Below, piece after piece: positions 61,963-64,000 of a stretch of 64,000 nt of DNA (position 1 is its first letter; every line of letters starts with the position of its first letter). The notes beneath the pieces are model-generated. The model had not been told where the DNA came from. It ran no database searches and worked only from the letters and a program-made list of their open reading frames with translations. The translations under genes and the position numbers were made by a program. Source of the stretch: Minicystis rosea (GTDB taxonomy: Bacteria > Myxococcota_A > Polyangia > Polyangiales > Polyangiaceae); assembly GCA_001931535.1 (NCBI GenBank), contig CP016211.1, positions 10,524,377 to 10,588,376 of the forward strand. The letters run 5' to 3'.

Positions 61963-63225
61963 ATGACGTCCCCCGCTGTCGATCCCGCCGAGCCCGATCT
62001 CATCTACGACTGGAACGAGGTGGGGAGAAAGGGACGGCTCATCCCCAAGGGCGTCACCTTCTTCGACGAGACGCTGCGCGATGGTCTGCAGAACCCGTCG
62101 GTGGCGGATCCGCACATCGACGCGAAGCTCAAGCTCCTGCACTTGATGGCCAAGATCGGCATTCACGTCGCCGACATCGGCCTGCCCGGCAGCTCGCAGC
62201 GCGCGTTCAACGACGTGCTCCGGATGTGCCGCGAGATCAGCGATCACAAGCTCCCGCTGCGCGTCGCCTGTGCGGGGCGCACGGTGCCGAGCGACATCAC
62301 GCCGATGATCGAGATCTCGCAGCGCACGGGGATGCCGATCGAGATCTACGCGTTCATCGGCTCGAGCCCGATTCGGCAGCTCGCGGAGGAGTGGGACCTC
62401 TCCACGATCATCAAGCGCAGCGCGGAGGCGATCGACGTCGGGGTGAAGGCCGGGCTGCCCGTCTGCTACGTGACCGAGGACACGACGCGATCGCGGCCGG
62501 AGGTGCTGGCCACGCTCTTCAAGATGGCGATCGATCACGGGGCCACGCGGCTCTGCCTCTCGGACACGGTCGGCCACGCGACGCCCGACGGCGTGCACAA
62601 CCTCATCGCCTTCACCAAGGCGATCATCGCGGGCGCGGGGGCGAACGTGGGGATCGACTGGCACGGGCACAACGATCGCGGCCTCGCGCTGGAGAACGCG
62701 CTCTGGGCGCTCGAGTTCGGCGCGGACCGCGTGCACGGCACGGCGCTCGGCATCGGCGAGCGCGTGGGCAACGCGCAGATGGAGCTCATCCTCCTGAACC
62801 TCAAGCTGCTCGGTCTCCTCGACGGGCAGGACCTCACGCATCTGCTCGAGTACGCGAACACCGCGGCGCAGGCGGTCGGCTGGCAGGTGCCGATCAACTA
62901 TCCGCTCGTCGGTCGCGACGCGTTCCGCACGGCCACGGGTGTGCACGCGGCGGCCATCATCAAGGCCGAGGCCAAGGGCAATGCCTGGCTCGCGGACCGG
63001 ATCTACTCCGGCGTGCCGGCGGGGATGTTCGGGCGCAAGCAGGAGATCTGCGTCGGGTACATGTCCGGCGCCTCGAACGTGAACTACTGGCTCAGGCAGC
63101 GAAAGATCGAGCCGTCGAAGGATCTCGTCGACGCCATCCTCGCCAAGGCGAAGGGGACCGATCACATCCTCGGTGAGGAAGAGATCCTCGCCGTCGTGGA
63201 GCAGGTGCGCGGCGCGCGGGGTTGA
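61963..63225 (+). CDS. LeuA / homocitrate synthase family acyltransferase
   Basis: A 420-residue enzyme with an HMGL-like TIM barrel (about 30-300): FFDETLRDGLQNPSV, where the Arg-Asp pair and metal Asp sit, then DIGLPGSSQRAFNDVL, CLSDTVGHATPDGV, and DWHGHNDRGLALENALWALE with the metal histidines. GTALGIGERVGNAQMELIL follows. These enzymes condense acetyl-CoA with a 2-oxoacid (2-isopropylmalate, homocitrate or citramalate synthases). The C-terminal LeuA regulatory domain is missing (420 versus over 500 residues), so it is a short form possibly free of leucine feedback. The substrate is not decided. No leuCD genes are adjacent. Confidence 0.87.
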   Translation: MTSPAVDPAEPDLIYDWNEVGRKGRLIPKGVTFFDETLRDGLQNPSVADPHIDAKLKLLHLMAKIGIHVADIGLPGSSQRAFNDVLRMCREISDHKLPLRVACAGRTVPSDITPMIEISQRTGMPIEIYAFIGSSPIRQLAEEWDLSTIIKRSAEAIDVGVKAGLPVCYVTEDTTRSRPEVLATLFKMAIDHGATRLCLSDTVGHATPDGVHNLIAFTKAIIAGAGANVGIDWHGHNDRGLALENALWALEFGADRVHGTALGIGERVGNAQMELILLNLKLLGLLDGQDLTHLLEYANTAAQAVGWQVPINYPLVGRDAFRTATGVHAAAIIKAEAKGNAWLADRIYSGVPAGMFGRKQEICVGYMSGASNVNYWLRQRKIEPSKDLVDAILAKAKGTDHILGEEEILAVVEQVRGARG

Positions 63226-63230
63226 TCAGG

Positions 63231-63338
63231 CTGATCTCGATGGGGCCGCTCGCGGCCCCAAACCCCGGGCCGGACGAGCCGGTCCTGATCACGACGGGGC
63301 CGCGAGCGGTCCCAAACGTGGGCCGGACGAGATCGTCA
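63231..63338. repeat. two tandem copies of a 54-bp imperfect repeat with hairpins
   Basis: Copies at 63231-63284 and 63285-63338 share CTGATC, a GGGGCCGC..GCGGCCCC-type stem (perfect 8 bp with a 2-base loop at 63242-63259 in copy 1, inverted in order in copy 2), CCCAAAC and GGGCCGGACGAG. They lie between converging genes, right after the LeuA-like stop. They may serve as a bidirectional terminator or be a REP-like unit. Confidence 0.6.
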
Positions 63339-63380
63339 TCGGAGAGCTTCACATGTGAAGGATCTCCGGCGGAGATCACC

Positions 63381-63995
63381 TCACAGCGGGCACACCTGCT
63401 CGCTGTCCCATTTCCACAAGCCGTTCTCGCACACGGCCTTGGCGCCGAAGGCGCTGCACGGGGATCCGTACGTGCAGGTCGCGCCGGGCGTTTGGCAGAC
63501 GGTGCCGTCGTTCGGCACGATCGCGGGGCAGCCCGAAGGCGGCTTGAAGCAGGTCCAGACGGCGTTCTGCATGCACGGACCGCCCGTGCACGAGGAGCAC
63601 ACGCAGAAGTCGTTGCCGTACGTGCACGCCGCACCCTCGTCCTCGCAGAGGGTGCTCTGCGCGGGCTCTGCCGGGACGCAGGCGCCCGCGGGCGGTTCGA
63701 GGCAGAGGTTCTTCGCCGTGACCCACTTGCCGTCGGTGCAGAACCACTCACGACGACAGTCCGGGCGCACCGAGTCGCCGTAGGTGCAGCGGAAGCCGGA
63801 GGGGACGCCGAGGCACGCGAGGCCGCTCGGCTCCGCCGGAGGACACGGGCTCTCGCCGACCGGATCGTCGCCGGTGCCGGTGCTGCCGCCGGTGTTGGTG
63901 TTGCCACCGGCGCCGCCGGTGCCGCCGGTGACGATGCTCGATCCGCAGCCGGCGAGGAGCGCGAGGAAGAAGAGAAGGCTCGAAGCGATGCGCAT
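63381..63995 (-). CDS. cysteine-rich lipoprotein
   Basis: A 204-residue lipoprotein. The signal peptide MRIASSLLFFLALLAGC has a clear lipobox (LAGC, Cys17). A Gly/Thr/Asn-rich spacer follows (about residues 20-45), then about twenty cysteines in two or three loosely repeated modules each containing CTYG (FRCTYGDS, ACTYGNDFC, TCTYGSPC) and a tryptophan (REWFCTDGKWV, NAVWTCF, NGLWKW). The pattern suggests a disulphide-stabilised repeat protein on the cell surface. No family is recognised; similar lipoproteins are common in myxobacteria. The ribosome site would lie at the window edge. Confidence 0.75.
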   Translation of the reverse strand: MRIASSLLFFLALLAGCGSSIVTGGTGGAGGNTNTGGSTGTGDDPVGESPCPPAEPSGLACLGVPSGFRCTYGDSVRPDCRREWFCTDGKWVTAKNLCLEPPAGACVPAEPAQSTLCEDEGAACTYGNDFCVCSSCTGGPCMQNAVWTCFKPPSGCPAIVPNDGTVCQTPGATCTYGSPCSAFGAKAVCENGLWKWDSEQVCPL

Positions 63996-64000
63996 GAAAG

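Noticed and set aside
63092..63907. 271-codon minus-strand frame at the right end
   Set aside because: It overlaps the cysteine-rich lipoprotein in another frame, crosses the 54-bp repeats and runs into the LeuA-like gene; no domain.

Overview
The window looks like a chromosomal segment from a high-GC myxobacterium (Myxococcota, probably order Polyangiales/Sorangiineae). The evidence is the GC-rich coding sequence with frequent GTG starts, two eukaryote-like Ser/Thr kinases (one fused to an nSTAND ATPase and a formylglycine-generating-enzyme domain), DUF4388 and PEGA-type signalling proteins, an ADYC-domain lipoprotein, and many cysteine-rich or Gly/Thr-rich lipoproteins. Assignment below class is inference. 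No rRNA, tRNA, CRISPR array, prophage or complete insertion sequence was found.

Left part (1-25.3 kb). A partial DUF885 lipoprotein gene diverges from an HtrA-type lipoprotein protease. Then come purB, a universal stress protein, acnA, a hemerythrin protein with a histone-H1-like basic tail, a solitary beta-class DNA methyltransferase, and a compact acyl carrier protein / methyltransferase / fatty acyl-AMP ligase / hydrolase cluster. A sulfatase-fold lipoprotein, a double-receiver DUF4388 membrane protein, a leuB-ald pair, a small conserved protein, and a diiron-protein/TetR operon with a visible operator follow.

Middle part (25.3-44.1 kb). This holds an ADYC lipoprotein with an AT-rich pentapeptide-repeat tract and a kinase-nSTAND-FGE protein. 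A coupled minus-strand operon encodes DUF167, dapF and two partly degenerate receiver proteins. It diverges from aroC and an aroK-aroB fusion. After two exported proteins come zapA-bioF-bioD (plus) converging on an ABC ATPase and a second kinase gene (minus). Two canonical ParB-binding parS palindromes lie inside the bioD and ABC-ATPase coding sequences.

Right part (44.1-64 kb). dnaN-recF, gyrB and clpB read rightward from an AT-rich leader with DnaA-box-like sequences. With the two parS sites, this suggests the segment lies near the chromosomal origin, although dnaA is not in the window. Next come cinA, an FGE-fold membrane protein, a fatty acid hydroxylase, and a five-gene cytochrome c maturation operon (ccmF, ccmH, zinc-ribbon protein, carboxypeptidase-like protein, FAH-family hydrolase). 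Its genes are joined by 1-4 base stop/start overlaps, and ccmH carries an apparent one-base frameshift. A LeuA/homocitrate-synthase-family gene, a 54-bp tandem repeat and a cysteine-rich lipoprotein close the window.

Most of the genes are housekeeping (purine, TCA, shikimate, biotin, lysine/peptidoglycan, replication, proteostasis, cytochrome c). The candidates for undescribed biology are the hemerythrin/H1-tail protein, the ACP-FAAL-methyltransferase cluster, the dapF-linked degenerate signalling proteins, and several families of tandem palindromes between converging genes.
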